Below are positions 17,150-25,503 of a DNA stretch of 64,000 nucleotides, piece by piece. The DNA is taken from positions 1 to 64,000 of the forward strand of contig NZ_NNRI01000010.1 of the NCBI RefSeq assembly GCF_002270415.1. The letters run 5' to 3'. This stretch comes from Mesorhizobium sophorae (GTDB taxonomy: Bacteria; Pseudomonadota; Alphaproteobacteria; Rhizobiales; Rhizobiaceae). The position numbers and the translations under genes were made by a program. Below the pieces are notes generated by a model, which saw only the letters and a program-made list of their open reading frames with translations, was not told where the DNA came from and ran no database searches. The first letter of the stretch is position 1. Each line of letters begins with the position of its first letter.

Positions 17150-18730
17150 TCAATTCTCCGTCTTGGGAACGAGATAGCCGGTGGTCGAATGGCCAGGCAC
17201 GAGATAGCGGGCTGCAACGGCTTTGACCTGATCGGCGGTGACCTTGCGGATGCGGTCCGGCCATTCCTCGACATCTTTCAGAGTGCCGCCGGTGGCAAGC
17301 GTGGATCCATATATGTTGGCGATGTAGGACTGCTGATCCTGGGCGAAGATCTCCGAGCGGTTTAAGCGGTCTTTAGCCATGTCCAACTCGTCATTGCCAA
17401 CGCCATCCTTGGCGATCCGGGCGACTTCGGCACCCGCCGCGGCTTCCAGATCGGCGAGCTTTGCATCGCCGCGCGGCGAGACGGAGATCGCGAACTTCGT
17501 GGCATCAAGCGAGGCCCCCTGGAATCGGGCGCTGGCCCCGGTGGCGACGCCCTCTTTCACCACAAGCGCTTGATAGAGCCGGCTGCGGCTGCCGCCGCCG
17601 AGGATCTCGGCCAGCAGATCGAGCGCCTCAGCCTCGCCGGGCTCGGCCGTGCGATAGGACGGAACCACCCAATGTGTTGAGAAGCGAGGCACCGAAACGC
17701 GCGCGTCGGTCAGCGTCACTGTGCGCTTCGTGTTCTGCTGAGGCTCGACCGGCCGGACTCGCGGCAGCAGCTCCGGTCCACGCGGGACCTTGCCATAGGT
17801 CTTCTCGGCCAGCACCTTCACCGTTTCCGGCTCGACGTCGCCGGCTACCACCAGCACGGCGTTGTTGGGGCTATAATATTTGTTGTAGAAGGCGACGGCG
17901 TCGGTTCGGTTAAGCTGCGCAATCTCATGCATCCAGCCGATGACCGGGATGCGGTAGGGCTGGTTCTGCCAAAGTGTGGCATCGACCGCCTCGTCAAGTA
18001 TAGCCCCCGGATTGGTCTCGATGCGCCAACGGCGTTCCTCCAGGACCACGTCGCGCTCGATCTTGACGACGTCGTCGGTGAGGATGAGGTTGCGCATACG
18101 GTCGGCCTCGAAGCCCATCATCTGCTCCAATGCCGACGGTGTTACTGTCTCGAAGAAGGCGGTAAAATCGCGATTGGTGAAGGCGTTAATTGATCCGCCG
18201 ATCTCGGCTACGGCGCGGGTCAACTCGCCAGCGGCGTGATTGGCCGTAGCCTTGAACATCAGATGCTCGAAGAAATGCGCGATGCCGGACTTGCCGGGCG
18301 ACTCGTCGGCGCTGCCGATCTTGTACCACACCATATGAGTGACGATCGGCGCATGATGATCGGGGATGACGACCACCTCCATTCCGTTGTAGAGCAGGAA
18401 CGTCACCCTGCCGTCGTCGTTGGCAGCCAAAACCGGAGCGGTCGTCGCGAGAATCAACGCGGTCGCAATAAATGCCCTGCGCAGCCGGTGAAACGGAACT
18501 TTGGTCCACGGCTCCGATTGTGGCGGTGAGATGATCGGCAAGGTTCCAGGCAAGGTGATTTGTTCCTCATGTTGAAGGTGCTCGGTGTCCGTCTTTCCTT
18601 GTGGGAGAAGGTGGAGCAGCGGGCAGCGCCCACTCGGGTGAGCAATCGGATCCATGTTGCAAGGGCTTACTCGTGCGTCCTTCTCCCGAGCCGGGAGACC
18701 GGCGGCGGATTTTTTCGGTGATGTGACCAT
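17150..18730 (-). CDS. M16 zinc metallopeptidase, catalytic subunit
   Basis: Carries the inverted zinc motif HFFEH (His152-Glu155-His156 from the 18730 start) in 'GIAHFFEHLMFKAT', followed by the distal Glu in 'LEERRWRIETNP'. A signal peptide-like segment lies at about residues 82-103, unusually far in; a TTG at 18553 with GAGGAA upstream would give a more normal precursor, so the start is uncertain. Predicted periplasmic or membrane-attached peptidase degrading oligopeptides, working with the inactive partner encoded next. A sigma-54 promoter (18770) and a perfect NifA site (18820) sit directly upstream, so nodule-stage expression is inferred. Confidence 0.87.
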   Translation of the reverse strand: MVTSPKKSAAGLPAREKDARVSPCNMDPIAHPSGRCPLLHLLPQGKTDTEHLQHEEQITLPGTLPIISPPQSEPWTKVPFHRLRRAFIATALILATTAPVLAANDDGRVTFLLYNGMEVVVIPDHHAPIVTHMVWYKIGSADESPGKSGIAHFFEHLMFKATANHAAGELTRAVAEIGGSINAFTNRDFTAFFETVTPSALEQMMGFEADRMRNLILTDDVVKIERDVVLEERRWRIETNPGAILDEAVDATLWQNQPYRIPVIGWMHEIAQLNRTDAVAFYNKYYSPNNAVLVVAGDVEPETVKVLAEKTYGKVPRGPELLPRVRPVEPQQNTKRTVTLTDARVSVPRFSTHWVVPSYRTAEPGEAEALDLLAEILGGGSRSRLYQALVVKEGVATGASARFQGASLDATKFAISVSPRGDAKLADLEAAAGAEVARIAKDGVGNDELDMAKDRLNRSEIFAQDQQSYIANIYGSTLATGGTLKDVEEWPDRIRKVTADQVKAVAARYLVPGHSTTGYLVPKTEN

Positions 18731-18769
18731 GCGACAGCTTCTCCTTGGCGGGCACGCGGTTTGGTTGCA

Positions 18770-18785
18770 CGCACGTCCCGTGCCA
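18770..18785 (-). promoter_or_regulatory. Sigma-54 (-24/-12) promoter for the M16 peptidase operon
   Basis: Minus strand TGGCACGGGACGTGCG, GG-N10-GC spacing, about 40 bp before the first start codon. Same TGGCACG-N4-GTGC form as the promoter at 3331, suggesting common ancestry with the M16 relic next to that promoter. Confidence 0.7.
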
Positions 18786-18819
18786 AATGAGAACCGTTTC
18801 TGAGCAATGGATACGCGAA

Positions 18820-18835
18820 TGTCGCGTATCCCACA
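18820..18835. promoter_or_regulatory. NifA upstream activator site (TGT-N10-ACA)
   Basis: TGT CGCGTATCCC ACA, a perfect consensus match 35 bp upstream of the -24 element at 18785. A second, imperfect TGT-N10-ACG lies immediately beyond it. Confidence 0.65.
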
Positions 18836-18924
18836 TTGTCGGATATCGGACGGCGCTGGATGCGAGCGCTTGCGGTTTGGGACGATACTTTGCTGGCGCG
18901 GAAGGGCATTGAGCGTGCGGCCAC

Positions 18925-19648
18925 TCGTGGCTCTGCACAGGGATTATGACACTTTGCCGGTGGGCATTGGATAGGCTTTGGCCATTTTGAGGCGGGCCTG
19001 TTCGCTTTAGAATATCCAATTGACGCCGGCGCCGCTGTTATTTCGCTGGTTTCCCCTAGCGGCGACGATTGGCAATGGGCTGTCACAGCTTTCGATACGG
19101 CGGTCGGGGCATTGACTGCGCAGGACGCCGATCTCGATCTCGACCTGTTAAGCCTGCTGGCATGCGTGGGCGTGTAATTGTATTCCAGCCGTCGCAGGAT
19201 GCTTCCCGCCTCCAATGGCGGCAGAGCCTGATAAGGCGCGGGCGTGTGGGTCGACAGGTCCGGGTTGGTCGAGATCGACGCGATAGAGTGCATTCATCGG
19301 AATGGCCTCCTTCTCAATTGCGGAGGTTCTGGAAGAATCAGAAAATGAATCAATTCCTTGGCAGACAGCCGCTACCCTGCTTAACCGAAAGCAAGGCCAG
19401 TATCTCGCGTTCATCTGGACCTACAGCGCTCAACGGTCGCTCGCCGGCCGAACGCGACACGCAGCTCTTCTGCCGCGTCACCGCGCCCTCTGTCCATCAG
19501 ATGGTGGCTCACCCTCGAGCGCGCTCGATTGATCCACCCTGGCCTCGCGCGGTATTGAACTGGCAGCAGGTCAAACCTCTCGTCGAACCCGACAGCCTAC
19601 CCAGGTTACAACCCGCCGAAACCGTCAAATCCTCTGTGCAAAGGTACT
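18925..19648. mobile_element. Relic of the IS630-type element found intact at 51448-52936
   Basis: Degenerate terminal repeats (CTCTGCACAGGGATTATGAC left; GTCAAATCCTCTGTGC right) match those of the intact copy. Inside, the minus strand still shows the transposase start (MNALYRVDLDQPG) and pieces of the C-terminus (LRRLEYNYTPTHA), with the middle deleted; the plus strand shows a broken copy of the passenger HTH gene ('KQGQYLAFIW', 'APSVHQMV'). Frameshifts throughout make it inactive. Confidence 0.7.
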
Positions 19649-19696
19649 GGCTGCGGGACTGGCGAGCATTGGCATTGTGGAAGGCATCATCATAGC

Positions 19697-20020
19697 TCAC
19701 GGATTCCGAGGTTCCTGAATCTTCGGGGTGAGGCGGGACGTGCGGGAATTGGGTGCGTGGATTGATTCGAATTGAGGCTGTGCATCGCGGCTATCTTCCT
19801 CCTCCATTGCGAAACGTTCATATTGCTGAACCGGATAATATAGTTCGCAAGCGAAAGCAAAATCCAGGAGCAATTGTTGGAAAAAGGACTTCTTCGTCGG
19901 CGTAGGACCCTCCCGCTGGTAGAGGGACAATTGTAGAGTAGGCAGGAATGCGCCGTCGATGGTGGCCAACTGCAAATGTGAGCGGCCAACTCGCTTTTCT
20001 GATTTCTTCTGGTAGCCCAT
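19697..20020 (-). CDS. Hypothetical protein, 107 residues, with twin operator
   Basis: Begins MGYQKKSEKRVGR with AGGAG nine bases upstream, a good ribosome site. Basic N-terminus, then 'LATIDGAFLPTLQLSLYQREG' and a helical aromatic segment 'FFQQLLLDFAFACELYYPVQQYE'; acidic and proline-rich tail. No family recognised. Two near-identical 14 bp repeats 22 bp apart lie across its ribosome site and promoter, the spacing expected for a repressor binding two turns apart, so it may encode or be controlled by a DNA-binding protein. Confidence 0.55.
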   Translation of the reverse strand: MGYQKKSEKRVGRSHLQLATIDGAFLPTLQLSLYQREGPTPTKKSFFQQLLLDFAFACELYYPVQQYERFAMEEEDSRDAQPQFESIHAPNSRTSRLTPKIQEPRNP

Positions 20021-20025
20021 ATCAA

Positions 20026-20061
20026 CGTACTCCTAGTGTGCAATCATCGCACTCGTAGTGT
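20026..20061. promoter_or_regulatory. Twin ACT-N3-AGT palindromes, 22 bp apart
   Basis: CGTACTCCTAGTGT (20026) and CGCACTCGTAGTGT (20048) agree at 12 of 14 positions and each contains an ACT-N3-AGT dyad. The first overlaps the ribosome site of the gene ending at 19697. Looks like a two-site operator. Confidence 0.5.
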
Positions 20062-20220
20062 ACGAGCCTGACCCGAATCTGACGGATCGTTCGATTGTGA
20101 TCCAGATCAAAGTTGATTTGGTCGCAATCCAAGCCCTCAGCGCTCTCGTGCTGCCTCTCCGATCAGGAGACGGCGGCCCGAGGTAAGAATGCTGTTCGAG
20201 CTTCCTACTGTGATCAGAGC

Positions 20221-20990
20221 CTAAATGCCGAAAAGGGCGCCGAGCCTTTCGGTGGCCGGAAGCAAGGGGTCGATCAAGCCAAGATCGTAGATCATCGTCG
20301 TTTCGAGATCCCCCTTGTGGTCGACGTAGTGCGATATGGCCTCATGCGATACTCCCTGGCCCGTCAACATCAGAGAGATCGCGATCCGCTTGAGGTCGTA
20401 GAGCTGGTGGTCGGGGACGCGGGAACAGGATTTTGATTTTAGGCCAGCGCAGACGTTGGGCCTGCACCATCCCAGCAACCCTGAGATGGATCGGCACCGC
20501 ACGGTAGGTGTACTCGTAGAGCGAACGGGCAGCTTGATGCCTTTGGCGTTGTGCTTGGGCCAGACAAGCTTCTCCAGATCGAAATGGCCGAATTCCGCCT
20601 TGGCCAGGTCGCTGGGGCGGGTGGGGCATGGTCAGAAACCGGATGCCCATGAAATTGCAGAGCTCCTGCATCTGGTCGTTGGCGGTTAACACCTGCCTCT
20701 TGACTGGAGCCATGTTCGGCTTGCAGGCGCCTCTAGGTGATCTATTTCAGGCGGCGCCTCAAACACGGGATAGAAGATGTGGGCCGCAATTTGCCGGATC
20801 TGCTCCGTGGAGTAATCCCGGCGGCGGCGCACCCATCTTCCGCGCGCGGATTGGACTGCAGGAGTTGCGCATGTCGACCAGCTGCATTCGGATGGTCCAG
20901 TTATAGAGCGCCAAAACGTGCCGCAACGCGCTGTTGAAGACATATGGCGAGGCAATTTGCTTTTGGAATTCCTCAAGAGGACTCGTCAGC
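20221..20990 (-). pseudogene. Decayed tyrosine-recombinase-like integrase
   Basis: Minus-strand fragments in several frames: 'SALRHVLALYNWTIRMQLVD', 'PIRARKMGAPP', 'DYSTEQIRQIAAHIFYPVFE', 'LTANDQMQELCNFMGIRFLT', and a C-terminal part 'YDLKRIAISLMLTGQG..ISHYVDHKG..TTMIYDLG' resembling the catalytic R..H..Y end of phage-type integrases. Several frameshifts and stops. No tRNA gene was seen beside it, so its attachment site is unknown. Confidence 0.5.
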
Positions 20991-21012
20991 TTCTCGAAAG
21001 CTGAGCCGAATA
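20983..21012 (+). promoter_or_regulatory. tts box 1 (TtsI site), apparently orphan
   Basis: GTCAGCTTCTCGAAAGCT core with the expected 3' extension, rightward. The following 50 bp resemble the leader after tts box 2, including 'GGCTAGCCAACC'. The next intact gene is an RpiR-type regulator 350 bp away, not an effector, so the original target gene was probably lost. Confidence 0.75.
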
Positions 21013-21334
21013 GCATGCGAACGCGAAAGGCTAGCCAACCTACCGCTAGCTAACCAACCTACCGCTATTTGAAGGGGTAATCACGAGTTCGCAAGCTCGA
21101 TCCATTCGATCCAAATCTCGCGCAAGCCGTGCTAGGGCGATATGTGGACGGGCGACATTCCGGTCATGGCGAGGCCGGCGTAGCGGCAACGCCGCAGATT
21201 GCGTTCGCAGCCGGGATCGTGCTCTCGAGTTCGGTGCGCGGCTGTCAGCAAGGTATTACCGTGCGCATTAGCGGAATCGACCCCTGCGTCGGCAAAGTGC
21301 CGGAACGCTGCGATACTTAAGGGCACTACAAGTT
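21013..21334. other. Stretch after tts box 1, no intact gene
   Basis: Contains a tandem 18-20 bp repeat (CAACCTACCGCTA twice, 21031-21065) and short open frames without ribosome sites. May be what remains of an effector gene. Confidence 0.35.
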
Positions 21335-21362
21335 CCAATTGTTTCTAGAGATATGCAATTGG
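21335..21362. promoter_or_regulatory. Inverted repeat before the RpiR-type regulator
   Basis: CCAATTG and CAATTGG arms separated by 14 bases, ending five bases before the ATG at 21367. Position fits an autoregulatory operator. Confidence 0.4.
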
Positions 21363-21366
21363 GCGA

Positions 21367-22257
21367 ATGAGGTATTTCAGATTGGAAAAGGGTCCTTTGG
21401 CCGAGCTGTTGGTCGAACAGTTCGAGAATATGCCGCCGCAGCTGCGGGTCGCTGCGTGTTTCGTGCTCGACCATCCTAAGGATGTCGCGCTGATGTCGAT
21501 GCGCGAGCAGGCGAACCAGGCCGGCGTTTCGCATATCACCATGATGCGGCTGGCGCGATGGCTTGGCCTTGACGGCTACGAGGATATGCGCAGCCTTTAC
21601 GCGCGGGCGCTGCGTGAGACAATCGCCGGTCAGCCGGCGCGACAGGGCGTCGAAAACGATGGCGCTCTGGGATGTTCGACTGTCGGGGTCATTGCCGACA
21701 CGCTCGCGGCCCAGATTTCAAGCCTCGGTGAATACGGCAATGCCATGCAGTTCATCGCCGCCGCCGACCTGCTTGCAAGATCACGCAATCTGTTCGGCCT
21801 CGGCTCGCGCTCCGCTCATCCGGTCGCGAGCCACTTCGTTCACATGATGTCGTTTGTGGTTGGCGGTGACCGCAAGGTGACGCTTGTCAGCGAGATGGGC
21901 CGACAGGGTCTGGATGTCCTTCAGCACGCCGGACGTGGCGACGTGCTTCTGGCTGTGGGCATGTCGCCTTATGAACGTACGACGGTCGACGTGGCGCGCC
22001 AGTCGGCTCGGCAGGGGGTCGGCGTGGTGGCAATCACCGACAGCAGCGTGTCACCGCTGGCCCGGATCGCGCGGGAAACCATCATCGTTACGTCGAATTC
22101 GCAGTCGTTCTTCCGAAGCATGGCGCCGGCGTTCGCCGCCGTCGAGCTTCTGGCGGCACTGACGGCCGGGCGGTCCGAAACGGATGCCGCAGAGCGGGTA
22201 AAACAATCGGAAGAGCGGCTTGCCGCTTTCGGCATTTATTGGAAGCCTCGCCGATAG
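21367..22257 (+). CDS. MurR/RpiR-family transcriptional regulator
   Basis: 296 residues: N-terminal HTH (about 15-85; 'QLRVAACFVLDHPKDVALMS', 'QANQAGVSHITMMRLARWLGL') and a C-terminal SIS sugar-phosphate-binding domain (about 130-260; 'FGLGSRSAHPVASHFVHMM', 'GDVLLAVGMSPYERTTVDVAR', 'GVGVVAITDSSVSPLARIA'). Family members sense phosphosugars and repress or activate neighbouring catabolic genes; no such genes are adjacent here, so the target is unknown. Full length, intact. The ribosome site is poor and the upstream inverted repeat nearly touches the ATG. Confidence 0.85.
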   Translation: MRYFRLEKGPLAELLVEQFENMPPQLRVAACFVLDHPKDVALMSMREQANQAGVSHITMMRLARWLGLDGYEDMRSLYARALRETIAGQPARQGVENDGALGCSTVGVIADTLAAQISSLGEYGNAMQFIAAADLLARSRNLFGLGSRSAHPVASHFVHMMSFVVGGDRKVTLVSEMGRQGLDVLQHAGRGDVLLAVGMSPYERTTVDVARQSARQGVGVVAITDSSVSPLARIARETIIVTSNSQSFFRSMAPAFAAVELLAALTAGRSETDAAERVKQSEERLAAFGIYWKPRR

Positions 22258-22665
22258 CATCTGGATCGAACGGGCATGGCGCCAGCCAGGCTGCCGGCAA
22301 CAGTGATTTTCCGGAGGTCGTCCAGATGGTTCGTCCGACAACGCCTACCAAGCTCCTAATCCAGCCGCAAAAGGGTAGACGCCTCGGCAAACGCCGCGCA
22401 AATAGCGCGGCTAATCCCGCCTTTCATATTCTGCGCAGATCATGCCGGTGGCAGCTGCGCGCTTCGGAAAAAGTCCAGACAATGAAATTAAGCCGCGAGG
22501 GTCCGCTTCGCCGGCGCCGGCTCAGGCATTTCCGGCTGTTTCGGTTTGCGGCCGACCCCCACCGTCTTGGCCAATGCCGAGCATGCCGCGGCGTAATTTG
22601 GCGCACGGCAGTCTCCTCGGAAGAACACTGCGCCTGGCAATGCTCATGTGAAACCTTAAGAGTGC
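22258..22665. other. Stretch without a supported gene
   Basis: 408 bp between the RpiR-type regulator and tts box 2; no recognisable coding signal. Confidence 0.4.
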
Positions 22666-22695
22666 TCGTCAGCTTCTCGAAAGCTAAGCCGGATA
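22666..22695 (+). promoter_or_regulatory. tts box 2, promoter of nopT
   Basis: GTCAGCTTCTCGAAAGCT core followed by AAGCCGGATA, 49 bp before the nopT ATG. It is the strongest match among the five tts boxes here. TtsI, induced through NodD and flavonoids, would activate it. Confidence 0.85.
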
Positions 22696-22743
22696 ACATC
22701 AGAGCGCCAAGGCTAGTCAACCCAACCCCGTTCGGAGGGCAAC

Positions 22744-23790
22744 ATGGACCCATTTCGCAATCTCGATCTTCCCTTGGATCCAAATTTCGCAGCGTCCTAC
22801 GCCATGACGCACCAGGAGCAAGCGTTCCAAGCTGGGCAAGGGGACTTTGAACTGCACCTAAACAAGGCTCCGCAAGCCGGTGCCGTAAATCCCCTCACTA
22901 TGGAGCGCCATAATCCCTCTGGGGGGCTTAAGCCCTTTGGTCAAACGATTTCTATGCTCGATAGCGATCAGCGGGTCAAATATGCTAAGGAGCTACGTGA
23001 CCGTGACGGCTATCCCAAAGTCCCACCGTCTTTGGTGAATCCCACATCGCCAGCAACGGATACCAAGCAAAATCTCGCGCCGTGGAGGACGCTGCCACCT
23101 GAGGCGTTGCCCAACAAAATGGGGCTCTGCGCCAGCAAGCCACACACATCGGATGCAACTTTTCACAGTTCAAACTCCTCCACCACGAGCGCCAGTACAT
23201 CTTCTCCGGCGAGGCCGAGCACCTCCGTGTTCGAATACAGGACGGCCGAATTGAGCCAGGCGAATGAAAACGGCATCTGCGTTGGGCTGACTGCGGAGTG
23301 GCTACTCAATCGCAACAACAGCGCGTCAGCCCGAATGAATGCGCTAATACCTGGATCGGAAAGGCATGCCTCAGCGGCTGTGCGGCAGCAGCAGTATCAG
23401 GACCTCAAGGATGTATTGCGAAGCGAGGGTGCAGGATCTTCTCAGGCCGACCTTCAGGCACAAAACACCGTGTTGCAGGAGGCGGGATTGGCACCATCCG
23501 GAAAAGAGAAGAAACACAAATTCGGCGAGCCTTCGAGCTTCTCGCGCATGCTTGACAAAATCACCGAAGACGGATCGACCCATTTGCTGAGCCTGTATTT
23601 CGCCCAAGGTGGTGCACACACAATTGCGACCACGGCGTCGAATGGAATGACCACGCTCTTCGATCCTAACTATGGAGAATTTACTGTTGGATCACGCGAG
23701 ATGGCTTCATTGTTCCAAAGCCTCACCAATCGTTACAGGAACCCAAACGGGCAGCATTTGTCGACAGTCACCACACAAAGGATGTACTGA
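22744..23790 (+). CDS. nopT: NopT, YopT-type (C58) cysteine protease effector, N-terminally extended
   Basis: 348 residues. Catalytic triad readable as Cys179 (NGICVGLTAEWL), His292 (GGAHTIATT) and Asp307 (LFDPNYGEF). An autoprocessing site like the known 'DKM/GCC' of NopT is seen at NKM126/G127-L-C-A-S, which after cleavage would expose Gly127 for N-myristoylation and Cys129 for palmitoylation, sending the protease to the host plasma membrane. The roughly 100 residues ahead of this are not typical of the NopT I know and may carry the secretion signal. Expression from tts box 2. The gene is intact. Delivered by the T3SS into plant cells where it modulates defence and nodulation. Confidence 0.88.
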   Translation: MDPFRNLDLPLDPNFAASYAMTHQEQAFQAGQGDFELHLNKAPQAGAVNPLTMERHNPSGGLKPFGQTISMLDSDQRVKYAKELRDRDGYPKVPPSLVNPTSPATDTKQNLAPWRTLPPEALPNKMGLCASKPHTSDATFHSSNSSTTSASTSSPARPSTSVFEYRTAELSQANENGICVGLTAEWLLNRNNSASARMNALIPGSERHASAAVRQQQYQDLKDVLRSEGAGSSQADLQAQNTVLQEAGLAPSGKEKKHKFGEPSSFSRMLDKITEDGSTHLLSLYFAQGGAHTIATTASNGMTTLFDPNYGEFTVGSREMASLFQSLTNRYRNPNGQHLSTVTTQRMY

Positions 23791-23799
23791 GTCGGGCCG

Positions 23800-24167
23800 A
23801 ACTTTTCGACGGCTGGATATCACCTTCGTCACTGTGCGGAACACGGCCCGATCGCCGCGATGTTCATCCGGCGTCAGCCTGTAATGGGTCGACAGATGGC
23901 GCTTTAGCGATTTGAATTTCTTCCCGTTCCTCAAGGGAGAAAATGTAGTCCGGTGTCACCGACTTCCTGATCGGCACAGCAGGCTTGAGGGTAACCGGCT
24001 CTTCTGCCGAGAGGCTTGCGGCCGTGCCCCTCAGGGCTGCGTGCACTTAGCCGATCAGGGCAGGGAGATCCCCCACCGGGACCGGATTGGTTGGAGACAT
24101 ACGCTGAGACGACATCGGCGGTGAGCTCGATGAGGTTGTCGATGTTTTTGTCGGCTTGTTCTGTCAT
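23800..24167 (-). pseudogene. MucR/Ros-type zinc-finger regulator, frameshifted
   Basis: Starts MTEQADKNIDNLIELTADVV and continues across three frames: 'HAALRGTAASLSAEEP', 'KPAVPIRKSVTPDYIFSLEE', then 'NGKKFKSLKRHLSTHYRLTP'. These are the successive blocks of MucR/Ros proteins, repressors of exopolysaccharide and symbiosis genes. The zinc-ligand Cys is missing from the readable parts and at least two frameshifts interrupt the gene, so no protein is expected. Genomes of rhizobia usually carry functional copies elsewhere. Confidence 0.75.
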
Positions 24168-24406
24168 GAAACTCTCCGGGCGGCTTAAAGAGCTATGACG
24201 GAAGATGGTGTCAGGGGATCGTGCGTCTCGGAGGGATGTGGAACTGAAGAAGCTGCTATCTGTCGTCATGGCATCGATAGTCGCGTTGGGAGAGAAGCTT
24301 AGCCTGCTAAACACTTGAGGAGTAGTCACTTGCGTTTGGGCATTTCATTCACGGCGGGCGAGCCTGCTCAAGGACGAAGCAGGCAGCTCCTCCTTGAAAT
24401 GTCCAC

Positions 24407-25399
24407 CTAAAGCAAGCTCGCCTGCTCGGCCTGCCGGCGCAAATTCTGCCGCGGTCGCGGACCGATCTGCTGGATCACCAACCCGGCCGCCAGCGAGCCG
24501 AGATCGCCGCAATCCTTGAGGCTGCGCCCGGTGGTGTAGCCGTGCAGGAAACCGGCGGCATAGAGGTCGCCGGCGCCTGTCGTGTCGACCAGTTCCTTGA
24601 TCGCGGTCGCCTGGATGAGCACGGTCTCGTCGCCGCGCACGGTGACCGAGCCTTTTTCCGAGCGGGTCACGGCGGCGATCCGGCAATCCTTGCGAATCTG
24701 CGCCAGCGCCTCGTCGAACGACGATGTCTGGTAGAGCGACTTGATCTCGTGGCTGTTGGCAAAGACGATGTCGACGGTGCCCGAGCGCATCAGTTCGAGG
24801 AACTCGTCGCGGTAGCGGTCGACGCAGAACGAATCCGAGAGTGTCATGGACACTTCGCGGCCTGCCGCGTGCGCCAGCTTCGCCGTCTGCCGGATCGCTT
24901 CCTTGGCCCGCGGCGGGTCCCACAGATAACCCTCGAAATAGGTGACCTTGGCGCCGGAAGCCTTGTCCGCCTCGACATCCTCCGGCCCGAGTTCGATGGC
25001 GGCGCCGAGATAGGTGTTCATCGAGCGCTCGCCGTCGGGAGTGACGAAGATCATCGAGCGCGCCGTCGGCGGCTCGCCCTTGAGCGGCTTGGTGTCGAAG
25101 GCGACGCCCTGCGCGTGGATGTCATGCGCGTAGATTTGGCCCAGCGCATCGTTCGAAACCTTGCCGAAGAAGGCGACGCGGCCACCGAAGCTGGCGACGC
25201 CGGCCGCCGTGTTGCCGGCGCTGCCGCCGGACGCTTCGATCGCCGGGCCCATGCGGCTGTAGAGCAGTTCGGCGCGCTGGGTGTCGATGAGGTTCATCGC
25301 GCCCTTGATGATGCCGTTGGTCTCGAGGAATTCCTCGTCGCACTGGGCGATGATGTCGACAATGGCATTGCCGATGCAAAGCACGTCATAATCCGGCAT
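24407..25399 (-). CDS. PfkB-family sugar/adenosine kinase
   Basis: 330 residues starting MPDYDVLCIGNAIVDI, a typical adenosine-kinase-like opening. Motifs: 'GGSAGNTAAGVASFGG' substrate loop, 'VFANSHEIKSLY', and the C-terminal 'DTTGAGDLYAAGFLHG' with the catalytic Asp and anion hole. Among PfkB kinases this form is common in alphaproteobacteria as adenosine kinase, which returns adenosine released from S-adenosylhomocysteine to AMP. It is the last of an ArsR-glyA-metK-kinase run on one strand, which supports the adenosine assignment. The last residues (RPRQNLRRQAEQASLL) are more basic than usual. Ribokinase-like specificity is the alternative. Confidence 0.78.
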   Translation of the reverse strand: MPDYDVLCIGNAIVDIIAQCDEEFLETNGIIKGAMNLIDTQRAELLYSRMGPAIEASGGSAGNTAAGVASFGGRVAFFGKVSNDALGQIYAHDIHAQGVAFDTKPLKGEPPTARSMIFVTPDGERSMNTYLGAAIELGPEDVEADKASGAKVTYFEGYLWDPPRAKEAIRQTAKLAHAAGREVSMTLSDSFCVDRYRDEFLELMRSGTVDIVFANSHEIKSLYQTSSFDEALAQIRKDCRIAAVTRSEKGSVTVRGDETVLIQATAIKELVDTTGAGDLYAAGFLHGYTTGRSLKDCGDLGSLAAGLVIQQIGPRPRQNLRRQAEQASLL

Positions 25400-25503
25400 C
25401 AATGTCTCCGCCAAAAAACCCAGCCGGCTTCTTGCCATGCCGGTCGGGCGCGGGTCTAGCGAGTTGGAATGGGTGCCGCATGCGCTTGATCCAGCGTCGG
25501 CCC

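Noticed and set aside
21129..21338. Ankyrin-like remnant (minus frame with a 'NAHGNTLLTAAHR' stretch)
   Set aside because: Single weak repeat-like match, no second unit, no start; not enough to call.
24542..25459. Plus-strand 305-codon frame opposite the PfkB kinase
   Set aside because: Shadow of a GC-rich gene; composition (Arg/Glu/Leu runs) is typical of antisense frames.
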